Shown here one piece after another: positions 7,521-15,328 of a stretch of 17,589 nt of DNA. Source of the stretch: Deltaproteobacteria bacterium UBA796. Lineage in GTDB: Bacteria > Myxococcota_A > UBA796. The first letter of the stretch is position 1, and each line of letters starts with the position of its first letter. The position numbers and the translations under genes are program-made. The stretch spans positions 1 through 17,589 of the forward strand of contig DBIS01000026.1 in NCBI GenBank assembly GCA_002296975.1. Reading direction: 5' to 3'. The notes under the pieces are model-generated. The model searched no databases. It was not told where the DNA came from and worked only from the letters and a program-made list of their open reading frames with translations.

Positions 7521-9833
7521 ATGGTTAAATACTTCGCGCTCTTCGGTTTCGTGCTCACCGCCTGCTATGAGAAGTCACCCCCGTCTGCAGACGAACCCGC
7601 GGGGCATGCTGGTGCGATATCGAGTGACATCGTCGATCACGATAACGATGGGTTTTCTGAATTCAACGGAGATTGTAACGACAGCGACGCCATGATTGGC
7701 CCTCAGGCTGAAGAGGTTTGTGACGGCATTGACAACGACTGTGATGGTCTCATCGATGAAGAACCCACAGACAGCGTGACTGGATACGTCGATGCCGACG
7801 CCGACGGCTACGGTGATGCAGACAAGCCGGTACAGGCCTGCCCCTCGTGGTTTTTAGACCCCTATGTCGACAACCTTTCCCGTAACGACCGGGACTGTAA
7901 CGACGCCGACCCCACCATTTATCCTACCGCTCGCGAGATGTGCGACCTTATCGACCAAGACTGTAAGGCCGAAAACGATGGGTTTGGTGCGGATGGCATC
8001 CCGGTTTATGCCGATGAAGATGGCGATGGCTTTGGCCTAGGTTCAGTGGCCGCCCGAATATGTCTGGATGAAAACTTTCCCGATATGGGCTTTGGTGACG
8101 CGCCCGAGCTTGGCTTGTCTTTGGTCGCCACCGACTGTGACGACACCGATGCCATGACCTATCCTGACGCCGAGGAGTATTGCAACGACACAGATAACGA
8201 CTGTGATGGCGTCGCCGATGACAACGCTGTGGACCGCTCAGAGTGGTTTTTTGATGGCGATGGCGATGGTTTTGGAGATCCGAGCTTATCTTTGGGCCTG
8301 TACTGCGCCCTCGAGGGCATGGCCGATAAAGCCGATGATTGCGACGACAGCAACAGCGAGATTCATCCTGAGGCTGTCGAGGTCTGTGATGGGGTGGATA
8401 ACGATTGCGATGGTGGTGACGATGAGGGGTTGACCACGGTCTTCTTCCGCGACGCCGATGGCGATGGCTACGGCGACGGCGACTGGCCCTCAGACCATTG
8501 CGATGACCCCGGCGAAGGCTTTGCCGACGATGATGACGACTGCAATGACGCTGACGACACCATCAATCCCGCTGCCCTCGATACGGCTGGAGATGAGGTC
8601 GACCAAAACTGCGATGGCATCGAACTGTGCTTTGTCGATGAAGACGAAGACGGGTTTACCACGGACTCTCCAGCCCTCACGCCAAGTCCAGACGGACTGT
8701 GCAGCGGTGCTGGCTTGGCCCTGGCGGATGCGCCCGCTGGCGACTGTGACGATTCCACCCCGGGCATAAATCCTGGTGCGGTTGAAGCCCCTGGCGATGG
8801 GGTTGACCAAGACTGCGACGCCACAGAGCTTTGCTATATAGACGCTGACGACGACGGTTATGTGTTGGACTTCGAGACCACCACATCGAGTGCAGATATC
8901 AGTTGTACTGGTGCCGGGCTCGCCCATGCGGGAGCCATGATGGGCGATTGCGCAGACGATGACCCAGAGAGCACGACCACCCACGATGATGGCGACTGTG
9001 ATGGCGTCGTGACCGACGATGATTGTGATGACGAAAACACTGATGTCGGTCTTTGCTTTCGCAGCTTGTCGGTGGGCCTTACTCACAGTTGCGCCATCGC
9101 CAGCGATGGGGCCGCACACTGTTGGGGCGCGAACGAATACAACGAATCCCAACCGCCTTCAGAGGTCGTATTTGAGAAGCTCAGCGTGGCCCTGGGCTTG
9201 AGTTGTGGGTTGACCCCGGACGGCGATGCTCGGTGTTGGGGCATGGGCTCAGTTGATTCTGATCCCTTCGCAGATGTACCTGAGGGTGTTTTTGTGGACA
9301 TCTCGGTGGGGTGGGAACAGGTTTGTGCGCTCGACGACGCTGGCGGAATCGTCTGCTGGGGTATGGTCGAGGAAGGCCTGTTCGACGATATGTCGCCGCC
9401 GTCGGGTGTCTTTAGTTCTTTGTCCCAAGGTGACAGCGATACCATTTGTGCCATTGGTGAGGCCGGTGTCGTCGAGTGTTGGGGCTACGCCCCGTCTGGC
9501 GTTTTGCCGGGTTCGGACTACAGCCAGGTCGTCACAAGCCCGGACGGCGTTGTGGGCCTTGTTGGCGACGGTACGCTTGAGGGTTGGCCTGAGGATGTGA
9601 CTGAGGGGCTTGAGGGGTCGTACACCACAGTGAGTTTGGGCTCCGAGGCTATTTGTGGCCTTGATCTAGGCGGGAACATCCACTGCGGGGGTTTTATGGA
9701 TTTGTTTCCACCGACCGGTGAATACGCCGATGTAGGGGTGGGTGATGGCTTTGGCTGTGCCCTGGATGTCGACGGTCAAATCGACTGCTTCGGTATGTGC
9801 TTTGAGTCTACCTGTGACGTTCCTGGCCTTTAA
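7521..9833 (+). CDS. Lipoprotein with MopE-type metal-binding repeats and C-terminal RCC1 propeller
   Basis: 770 residues. The short signal ends in lipobox LTAC (Cys15), then a ~20-residue linker. Residues ~38-512 hold about seven MopE-type units with the pattern DC(D/N)D.D..I.P.A.E.CDG.DNDCDG, interleaved with Ca2+-like D-x-D-x-D-G-Y/F loops. The seventh is degenerate. Residues 513-770 form seven RCC1-like blades, six with a Cys pair (e.g. HSCAI...AHCWG). MopE of methanotrophs is a surface copper-binding protein; the repeat is widespread in deltaproteobacterial exoproteins, and metal choice (Cu, Ca) is uncertain. RCC1 propellers usually bind proteins. It heads a probable operon with the CxxCH protein (13-base gap). 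The start has AGAGGA nine bases upstream. Confidence 0.85.
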   Translation: MVKYFALFGFVLTACYEKSPPSADEPAGHAGAISSDIVDHDNDGFSEFNGDCNDSDAMIGPQAEEVCDGIDNDCDGLIDEEPTDSVTGYVDADADGYGDADKPVQACPSWFLDPYVDNLSRNDRDCNDADPTIYPTAREMCDLIDQDCKAENDGFGADGIPVYADEDGDGFGLGSVAARICLDENFPDMGFGDAPELGLSLVATDCDDTDAMTYPDAEEYCNDTDNDCDGVADDNAVDRSEWFFDGDGDGFGDPSLSLGLYCALEGMADKADDCDDSNSEIHPEAVEVCDGVDNDCDGGDDEGLTTVFFRDADGDGYGDGDWPSDHCDDPGEGFADDDDDCNDADDTINPAALDTAGDEVDQNCDGIELCFVDEDEDGFTTDSPALTPSPDGLCSGAGLALADAPAGDCDDSTPGINPGAVEAPGDGVDQDCDATELCYIDADDDGYVLDFETTTSSADISCTGAGLAHAGAMMGDCADDDPESTTTHDDGDCDGVVTDDDCDDENTDVGLCFRSLSVGLTHSCAIASDGAAHCWGANEYNESQPPSEVVFEKLSVALGLSCGLTPDGDARCWGMGSVDSDPFADVPEGVFVDISVGWEQVCALDDAGGIVCWGMVEEGLFDDMSPPSGVFSSLSQGDSDTICAIGEAGVVECWGYAPSGVLPGSDYSQVVTSPDGVVGLVGDGTLEGWPEDVTEGLEGSYTTVSLGSEAICGLDLGGNIHCGGFMDLFPPTGEYADVGVGDGFGCALDVDGQIDCFGMCFESTCDVPGL
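7632..9056 (+). repeat. MopE-type putative metal-binding repeat array (about seven units)
   Basis: Units begin near GDCNDSDAMIGP, RDCNDADPTIYP, TDCDDTDAMTYP, DDCDDSNSEIHP, DDCNDADDTINP and GDCDDSTPGINP, ending with a decayed GDCADDDPES. The first four keep a second half of the CDGIDNDCDG kind; units 5 and 6 replace its first Cys (GDEVDQNCDG, GDGVDQDCDA). The alternating Asp/Cys is the hallmark of the MopE (Cu-binding_MopE) motif. Confidence 0.85.
9057..9830 (+). repeat. Seven-bladed RCC1-type propeller with Cys pairs
   Basis: Seven repeats of about 35-40 residues each start with (F/Y)xxLSVG-like strands followed by C-(A/G)-(I/L)-xxDG and CWG. Cys pairs are present in blades 1 (SC/HCWG), 2 (SC/RCWG), 3 (VC/VCWG), 4 (IC/ECWG), 6 (IC/HCGG) and 7 (GC/DCFG). 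Blade 5 keeps the strand pattern (DGTLEGW) but lacks both. Seven blades match the closed RCC1 fold. Confidence 0.82.
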
Positions 9834-9846
9834 TCCCGACGCTTAA

Positions 9847-11970
9847 ATGACCGCTTTCATCTTTGGGATACTGTTTGCCTGTGGCATCCGAAGTCCGGCG
9901 GCGGAGTCGGCCAACCCCTCGGCAGACACCTATGTCTCGGCCTCTGTCGACGCATTGGTTGGCCCGTGGACCAACCGCCTAGATGCCGCAACGAGTCCGT
10001 ATTTGAAGATGCACGGCCACGACCCAGTCAACTGGTATCCTTGGGGCGATGCCGCCTTTGCAGAGGCCGAACGACGGGGGGTGCCGGTCTTTTTGTCTAT
10101 CGGCTATTATGCGTGCCACTGGTGCCATGTGATGCACCGGGAGTCGTTTAAAGACCCGGCGGTTGCGGCCTATTTGAACGACAACTTTGTCGCCATCAAG
10201 GTCGATCGAGAAGAGCGTCCAGACATCGATGCATTGTATATGGACGCAGTCCACATGCTCAATGGCAATAATGGCGGTTGGCCAGCGAGCATTTGGATGA
10301 CACCTGAGCGTGTTCCCTTTTTCGCGGGCACGTACTTTCCGCCCAAAGGTCGCTACGGTCGGCCGGGCTTTAAGGAACTGCTCGAGCGCATCACCCGTGA
10401 CTGGAGAACGAAGCCGATCGAGATCGCTGCCTTCGCCAGTCGCACCGGTGAGCGCATGATCGCCCGAGCCTCGTCCAAGGGTGGAGGCCTGATACCATCA
10501 GGATTGTCTGATAAAGCAGCCGCGCAGTTGTTGGGGTCTTGGAGCCCGGAGCACCGTGGTTGGGGCGCTCGCCGTCAGTTTCCCATGAGCGCCAATCTTC
10601 AGTTTATGCTTTGGCACAGCGTTAATCATGCAGACAAGGCCGCCGGTGCCCTGGTGACCGCCCAGCTAACAGCCATGGATGAGGGTGGTATTCATGACCA
10701 CTTGGGCGGCGGATTTCATCGCTATACGGTCGACGCCGATTGGTTGGTGCCGCATTTTGAGAAGATGCTTTACGATAATGGTCAGCTCTTGGCGGTGTAC
10801 GCAGAGGCTGCGGTGGCGCAAAGCAATCCCCGGTTTGCACAGGTGGCCCAAGATATCGGGGACTATTTGATATCCAAAATGCAGCATAAACGCGGTGCAT
10901 TTTATTCGAGCGAGTCCGCGGACTCTGAGGGTGAAGAGGGCACATTTTATGTGTGGACCCCAGAGCAGATTAAATCCATCGTCTCCGACTTTTCAGTGTT
11001 TAATCTGGCTTTTCCGGTGACTGACTCTGGAAACTTTGAGGGCCGCCGGACGGTGCTCACCCGTGTGGCGGGTGTTGATCCAGAGCGCACAGATTTGGCT
11101 TCGGATCGGGCCCTTTTGTTTGCTGCCCGGGACACCCGCGAGCATCCGCCTACCGATGACAAGTTGGTGGTGGCCTGGAACGGTCTGGCCATCGGCGGGC
11201 TGTCGCGCACCGGTCGGTTGTTGGGTCTGCCTCGTTTTATCGTCGCCGCTCAAGAGGCTGCAAACCATGTGCTGAGTGTGGTCGACCAAGGTCGTGTGCC
11301 CCGATTGGTCGCTCAGAACGCGCCGATGGGGGTTTTAGAGGATTATGCATTTTTGGGAAATGGGCTCATGGATTTGTATGAGGCCGACCCCAATCCCCGG
11401 TGGTTGCTCGCTGCAGCGGCCATCGCAAACACCATGTTGGAACGCTTTTATGATGCCAGCACGGGTGCGCTTTATCAGGCCGATAAGTCGGTCACATTGT
11501 TGGTCCGCAAGACTGATCTGACCGATGGTGCAGAGCCATCGGGGCCCGGCCGTGCATTACGATTACTCAGCCGGCTTCGTGCTTTGGGCGCACCGGTCGC
11601 CAACACAGCCGTGCTTGATAAAGCCCTCTCTCACGCCAGCTGGATATTCAAACGCTCGCCCAGTAGTGCGGTCAGCTTGGTGTCGGTCGCCGATAGGGTG
11701 AGCCGAAAATCCACCGAACTTGTGATCGCTACCGACGACTTGAAAGACCCCAAAGTTGTCGCGATGTTGGGTGTCTTCAACCAAACTGTGCGCCCCCACA
11801 CGGTGTTGTCGGTGCTCACGCCCCAGGCCGCCCAAAAACTGAGCGCCTTTGTTGGATTGCTGGGCAAGACCCCCGGCACCTCCGGCCCCCGCGCTTTTGT
11901 CTGCCATGACGGGGTCTGTCATTTGCCAACCGACGACTTGGTCTCCCTCAAGGCCCAACTCGACGGTTGA
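9847..11970 (+). CDS. YyaL/SSP411-family thioredoxin-domain protein (DUF255) with N-terminal export signal
   Basis: 707 residues. After a leader and linker, residues ~44-205 are the DUF255 thioredoxin-like domain: SPYLKMHGHDPVNWYPWG (50-67), the redox motif CHWCH (90-94), REERPDID (121-128), NGNNGGWPASIWMTP (139-153) and FFAGTYFPP (158-166). The rest is the (alpha/alpha)-barrel-like N-acylglucosamine 2-epimerase-type region, with DEGGIHDHLGGGFHRY and HFEKMLYDNGQL. Length fits the family (about 670-700). Family members (B. subtilis YyaL, mammalian SPATA20) are of unclear activity and usually lack a signal. Here MTAFIFGILFAC has a lipobox-like LFAC (Cys12), though it has no basic n-region. An in-frame TAA at 9844 fixes 9847 as the first possible start; no ribosome site is visible, so translation may be coupled to the gene ending 13 bases earlier. 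Confidence 0.9.
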   Translation: MTAFIFGILFACGIRSPAAESANPSADTYVSASVDALVGPWTNRLDAATSPYLKMHGHDPVNWYPWGDAAFAEAERRGVPVFLSIGYYACHWCHVMHRESFKDPAVAAYLNDNFVAIKVDREERPDIDALYMDAVHMLNGNNGGWPASIWMTPERVPFFAGTYFPPKGRYGRPGFKELLERITRDWRTKPIEIAAFASRTGERMIARASSKGGGLIPSGLSDKAAAQLLGSWSPEHRGWGARRQFPMSANLQFMLWHSVNHADKAAGALVTAQLTAMDEGGIHDHLGGGFHRYTVDADWLVPHFEKMLYDNGQLLAVYAEAAVAQSNPRFAQVAQDIGDYLISKMQHKRGAFYSSESADSEGEEGTFYVWTPEQIKSIVSDFSVFNLAFPVTDSGNFEGRRTVLTRVAGVDPERTDLASDRALLFAARDTREHPPTDDKLVVAWNGLAIGGLSRTGRLLGLPRFIVAAQEAANHVLSVVDQGRVPRLVAQNAPMGVLEDYAFLGNGLMDLYEADPNPRWLLAAAAIANTMLERFYDASTGALYQADKSVTLLVRKTDLTDGAEPSGPGRALRLLSRLRALGAPVANTAVLDKALSHASWIFKRSPSSAVSLVSVADRVSRKSTELVIATDDLKDPKVVAMLGVFNQTVRPHTVLSVLTPQAAQKLSAFVGLLGKTPGTSGPRAFVCHDGVCHLPTDDLVSLKAQLDG

Positions 11971-12001
11971 TTGGGGTATGCTCCCTCCCACTGGAGCCAT
12001 C

Positions 12002-12787
12002 ATGACCGCAACCCCGCTGCTGACCGACGACTACCACCTTTCTTTATCCATCGGTAAGGCCTTATGGGATGACCTGGTGGGGGCCGCGCTCCCTTTGAAG
12101 GTGAAGGACGGAACCTTCGAGCTCGGCAAAATCGTATTGAGTGGTGTTCGGCAGTTGGGGGTCCGCCAACGTGTTCGCGGCTTGCTTGAAGACCGGTCAC
12201 CACCTGCGCCATTGGTGCGGGTCAAAGACCGAGCAGCCCAGTTTTGGGCCGACCATCGCGACGAGGTGTCGGGGGTGGTTAACGAAATGTTTAGGGTCGA
12301 GGGAGACTGGTCGGTCGAGATCGATAAAGAGGGCACAGAATTTCATTATGCCCCACAAAAAATTGGGATCGACGCCCACATCAAGGCCACCATTACCGGC
12401 ACTGCCTACCTAATCCGAGATTCGGTTGAGATACCGTTTACCATCGAAAAACGCATTGGGGCTTCCGCACACTTGGGGAGCATTCGCTACGACAAAGACA
12501 AGCGTGCGGTAGTTGGCGATGTTGAAGACCCATTTATCGATTTGGGTGATGGCATGATCTTGCAGGCATTGTCTCAGGCCGGCGCGCAGCTGCTCGCCAA
12601 ACAGACCGAGCGATTCGCGGCAACACCGCTCATTAAAAAGGGGCAACTCGAAGACATGGTCTCGCCGGCGGGCGGTCCGCTCAACCTCAAGATGGGTATC
12701 GACGATGTGCGCATTGAGGTGTCGGAGAACGAGCTCAAACTCAAGGTGCGTTTTGCTTTTGAACAGCCCCAACTGACTGGAAACTAG
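12002..12787 (+). CDS. Unrecognised 261-residue cytoplasmic protein
   Basis: The open frame begins at 11849 inside the preceding gene, but the ATG at 12002 is preferred: GGAG at 11993-11996 lies 5 bases before it and the residues ahead are the low-complexity product of overlap. There is no signal peptide or membrane segment. The N-terminal ~100 residues look helical (SIGKALWDDLVGAAL, RQRVRGLLEDR, AAQFWADHRDEV); the rest alternates as beta strands (DAHIKATITGTAYLI, FTIEKRIGASAHLGSI, closing DVRIEVSENELKLKVRFAF). The strand pattern recalls tubular lipid-binding folds, but this is only an impression and I assign no function. It lies 31 bases after the CxxCH gene, so probably on the same transcript, and converges on the next gene with a 4-base gap. 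Confidence 0.78.
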   Translation: MTATPLLTDDYHLSLSIGKALWDDLVGAALPLKVKDGTFELGKIVLSGVRQLGVRQRVRGLLEDRSPPAPLVRVKDRAAQFWADHRDEVSGVVNEMFRVEGDWSVEIDKEGTEFHYAPQKIGIDAHIKATITGTAYLIRDSVEIPFTIEKRIGASAHLGSIRYDKDKRAVVGDVEDPFIDLGDGMILQALSQAGAQLLAKQTERFAATPLIKKGQLEDMVSPAGGPLNLKMGIDDVRIEVSENELKLKVRFAFEQPQLTGN

Positions 12788-12791
12788 GTTT

Positions 12792-13787
12792 TTAGCCTCC
12801 CCATAGGCTCTGCGGGTGCACCTTCATTTTGTTGATCAAACGGTAGATTTCATTTGGCCGCGACTTGCTCACATCATCCTCAACCCGGTTGGGGTATTTT
12901 GGAAACAAGAGCATGCCGTCTGCGGGGACCGTGATGGCGGGCGATGAAGCGGTGTGGAGCTTCTGTCCGCGGGTAACAGCCTGAAAATTTACAAGCCCAG
13001 GTTTGAGTGCAAGTTGGGGGCTATCAAAGCGCTGTGCAAAGGTTGTTTGATAGAATTGTAAATCGGGCTTTTTCCCGGCCAGTGTCGCGATGGTGTCACC
13101 GGCATGAATGGTGTCTGCGAGGGCGAGGGTGTTGCATATGGTCTGCCAGCACAGCGCCTCGGCCCTATCGTTAAAGCCCTTTGCAGACAGCTCCAATGTG
13201 ATGCCGGTGCGGCCACGGTCGACCACATATTCATCGCCGCATTTCGAGCCTGATGAAAACCCATGGCTGGGGTCGCGGGTGACCCAGGTGTCGCAGGTGC
13301 TTACCGCTCGGGCCCAATGCCATCCCGTCTTGTTCCACGGAAAAATGTAGAAGGGGTGCTGGGTCTCGAGGATGGTTTGATGGAAATCGATAAACACATC
13401 GGCGTGCTCTAAAATAGGCATCAGCTGGCGTGCCCGGAGGTCTTCGTGTCGCCCATGGCCGGTATCTAAAAAAACCCGATTGAGGTCGGCCTCAAGGTAG
13501 CGAACATTCTCTAAACCTGCTTCAGGGTTGCCGATAAAGACGCTTAGCCGACCGCCAAAGTCGAGGCTGCCATTGTTCAGCGCTTCGACCAGGGCCACGA
13601 TGGCTGGGAGCGAACCGTGCTCGTCGCCGTGGACCATACAGCCAAAGACAATATGGGTGTCGTGGCGCTTGCCATCGTGGTGATGGGACCAACGATAGTC
13701 GTGGATGGTGGGTTTTGCGGCAGCGGTGAACTGCGCCAGCAAAGACTGTAGGCGTGGGCGGGTTTGTGTGAGAAAGCGAGTGTCCAT
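12792..13787 (-). CDS. AstE/AspA-type zinc deacylase (succinylglutamate desuccinylase/aspartoacylase family)
   Basis: 331 residues from ATG 13787 (a TTG at 13790 directly precedes it; only GAG of a ribosome site is seen). No signal peptide. The M14-like zinc site is complete (numbered from 13787): HGDEHG with His53 and Glu56, EADLNRVF (99-106) with the Asn-Arg substrate clamp, DFHQT (134-138) with His136 as third ligand, and ITLELS with the catalytic Glu199. The C-terminal ~110 residues form the usual beta domain (HAGDTIATLAGKKPD, ITVPADGMLLFPKYP). Family members remove N-acyl groups from amino acids, e.g. succinylglutamate or N-acetylaspartate. No arginine-catabolism gene is nearby, so the substrate is open. 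It is transcribed alone, divergent from the MopE/FG-GAP gene. Confidence 0.88.
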   Translation of the reverse strand: MDTRFLTQTRPRLQSLLAQFTAAAKPTIHDYRWSHHHDGKRHDTHIVFGCMVHGDEHGSLPAIVALVEALNNGSLDFGGRLSVFIGNPEAGLENVRYLEADLNRVFLDTGHGRHEDLRARQLMPILEHADVFIDFHQTILETQHPFYIFPWNKTGWHWARAVSTCDTWVTRDPSHGFSSGSKCGDEYVVDRGRTGITLELSAKGFNDRAEALCWQTICNTLALADTIHAGDTIATLAGKKPDLQFYQTTFAQRFDSPQLALKPGLVNFQAVTRGQKLHTASSPAITVPADGMLLFPKYPNRVEDDVSKSRPNEIYRLINKMKVHPQSLWGG

Positions 13788-13846
13788 CAACTCGATATAT
13801 CATTTGTATGACTGGGAGGTTAGTGGGGCGGCTGAGGGGCATTGTT
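13788..13846. promoter_or_regulatory. Divergent intergenic region, deacylase / MopE-FG-GAP operon
   Basis: Fifty-nine bases separate the ATGs at 13787 and 13847. An AT-rich stretch (CGATATATCATTTGTATGA, 13793-13811) could hold a -10 element for either strand, but no matching -35 is clear. GAGGGG at 13834-13839 is the ribosome site that decides the start at 13847. Confidence 0.35.
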
Positions 13847-15307
13847 ATGAACCACTTGTTTTTGATTTTCAGCTTGGTTTCGGGCTGTGCATATGTGAGC
13901 GACAAAGAATATTCCGAGCGTGTCGACGGTGGCGAGCCCAGTGTCATTGTCGATTGCGAAGACTTGCTCGTGTTTTATGCTGACGCTGATGGTGATGGTT
14001 TTGGCAGCCCCGACAATCCCGTCGAGGCCTGTGAAGCATTGGATGGCTTGGTCGATAACGACGAAGACTGTGACGACACCGACGCTGAAGCCTTTCCAGG
14101 CGCTGTGTGGTACGCCGATGTGGATGGTGATGGCTACGGAGATGAGGCTGAGCGCATTGAGGCTTGCGAGCCTGACGACGGATATGTCGGCTTGACCGGC
14201 GATTGCGACGACACAAATGCTGCCATCAGCCCAGATGCCCAAGAGGATTGCGCCACCGAGATAGACGACGACTGCTCTGGTGAAAGTAATCAGCAGGACG
14301 CGCTGGGTTGCGTGGACTTTTTCGCGGATTTTGATGAAGACGGATTTGGGGGCGAAGAGAGCGAGTGCTGGTGTAAAACCTCTACTGAGTTTCCTTTTGA
14401 AGAAGGGCTCGATTGCAATGACGGCGACGATTTGATTAACCCTGAGGCCGATGAGGTTTGCGATGATGGCGTCGACAATGACTGCGACGGCATCGCCCAA
14501 GGCTGTGGTTTAGACACGGCTTTGGGTCTCGGTGACGCCGCAGTTCATTTTGTTGGGGCTGCTGATTCCGCGAGTGGATCGGCACTGGCCTATGGTGACG
14601 ATGTGGATGGTGATGGCGACCCAGATTTGTTGATTGGCGGCTATGCCACGAGTCAGGTGATGGTGGTGTCGGGCCCGGTTTTCGACGGTGTGCCCAACTC
14701 GATATTGAGTGGTGAACCCAGCAAAAGGCTTGGCCGAGATATCGCCATAGGCGACCTCAACGGCGATGGGTTGGCAGATATGATTATCGGCGCCCCCCGG
14801 GCCTCCTTTTCCTCGCGGAGTCAAGGTGGTGTCACCTCTGTGTACTGGGGGCCAGTGAGCTCAGATCGCAGTTTGGACGCGGCCGATGTTGAAGTTTGGG
14901 GTCCCGATGGCAACGCATATTTGGGCCGAAACCTTTCGGTGGGCGACATCAACGGTGATGGTGACGCTGACTTGCTAGTTGGCGCACTCGACGCCAAGTG
15001 GATGGGGGTCAGGGTCGGTATGGTTGCTGTGGTTCCGGGCCCAATCGAGGTAGAATTGGTGGACACGGTTGTTTATGGCGACAGCGCAGCTCGGATGTAT
15101 GGGGTCTCTGAAAACGATAAATTCGGTATTGATATTGTGGCGACCGGGGACTGGACTGGTGATGGCATCGCGGATGTGCTCGTTGGCGCGCGCTTTGCGA
15201 ACACCAATCTGGGCGGTGTTTACGGTTTCGAGTCTGGAACGGAGTTGAGTGGAGACATCACGGCCTCAGATGCCGATATTGTGATCGTCGGTGCAGGCGC
15301 GCAATGA
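13847..15307 (+). CDS. MopE/FG-GAP lipoprotein, N-terminal part (interrupted by in-frame TGA)
   Basis: Start ATG 13847 is chosen because GAGGGG lies 7 bases upstream and the product then begins MNHLFLIFSLVSGC, a good lipoprotein signal (lipobox VSGC, Cys14). The open frame also reaches ATG 13808, which would bury the signal. Residues ~37-220 carry MopE-type metal-binding units (DEDCDDTDAEAFP; GDCDDTNAAISP; LDCNDGDDLINPEADEVC with NDCDG) and Ca2+-like ADADGDGFG loops. From ~232 FG-GAP blades start, with loops at 251-260, 302-311, 366-375 and 434-443. The frame stops at codon 487, immediately before blade 5. The same frame carries on with three more blades at 15308-15799, so the original product was probably about 650 residues. 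As read, the protein would be a four-blade, unclosed propeller. Confidence 0.82.
   Translation: MNHLFLIFSLVSGCAYVSDKEYSERVDGGEPSVIVDCEDLLVFYADADGDGFGSPDNPVEACEALDGLVDNDEDCDDTDAEAFPGAVWYADVDGDGYGDEAERIEACEPDDGYVGLTGDCDDTNAAISPDAQEDCATEIDDDCSGESNQQDALGCVDFFADFDEDGFGGEESECWCKTSTEFPFEEGLDCNDGDDLINPEADEVCDDGVDNDCDGIAQGCGLDTALGLGDAAVHFVGAADSASGSALAYGDDVDGDGDPDLLIGGYATSQVMVVSGPVFDGVPNSILSGEPSKRLGRDIAIGDLNGDGLADMIIGAPRASFSSRSQGGVTSVYWGPVSSDRSLDAADVEVWGPDGNAYLGRNLSVGDINGDGDADLLVGALDAKWMGVRVGMVAVVPGPIEVELVDTVVYGDSAARMYGVSENDKFGIDIVATGDWTGDGIADVLVGARFANTNLGGVYGFESGTELSGDITASDADIVIVGAGAQ
13955..14506 (+). repeat. MopE-type metal-binding repeats, second locus
   Basis: About three Cys/Asp units lie in ~184 residues, interspersed with YADADGDGFG, YADVDGDGYG and FADFDEDGFG loops. 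The last unit is canonical (CNDGDDLINPEADEVC then NDCDG). They form the stalk between the lipid anchor and the FG-GAP head. Confidence 0.83.
15305..15307 (+). other. In-frame TGA splitting the FG-GAP propeller gene
   Basis: Codons around the stop read Ala-Gln-stop-Arg-Thr-Gly-Glu. The frame is unchanged on both sides, and RTG-x6-GD after the stop aligns with KFG-x6-GD of blade 4. A CGA-to-TGA transition would be the simplest origin. No selenocysteine-type hairpin is evident after it. A sequencing or assembly error is possible. Confidence 0.8.
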
Positions 15308-15328
15308 CGAACAGGTGAGACCCTAGAG

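Noticed and set aside
8490..9152. 220-codon minus-strand frame rich in Val/Ile
   Set aside because: It is the antisense image of the Asp/Gly-rich MopE repeats (GAT/GAC become ATC/GTC) and is not a gene.
11849..12001. Upstream extension of the 261-residue gene
   Set aside because: It would overlap the CxxCH gene by over 100 bases with Pro-rich, domain-free residues; GGAG before ATG 12002 marks the likely start.
13820..14500. 226-codon minus-strand frame rich in Val/Ile
   Set aside because: The same artefact, antisense to the second MopE repeat array.
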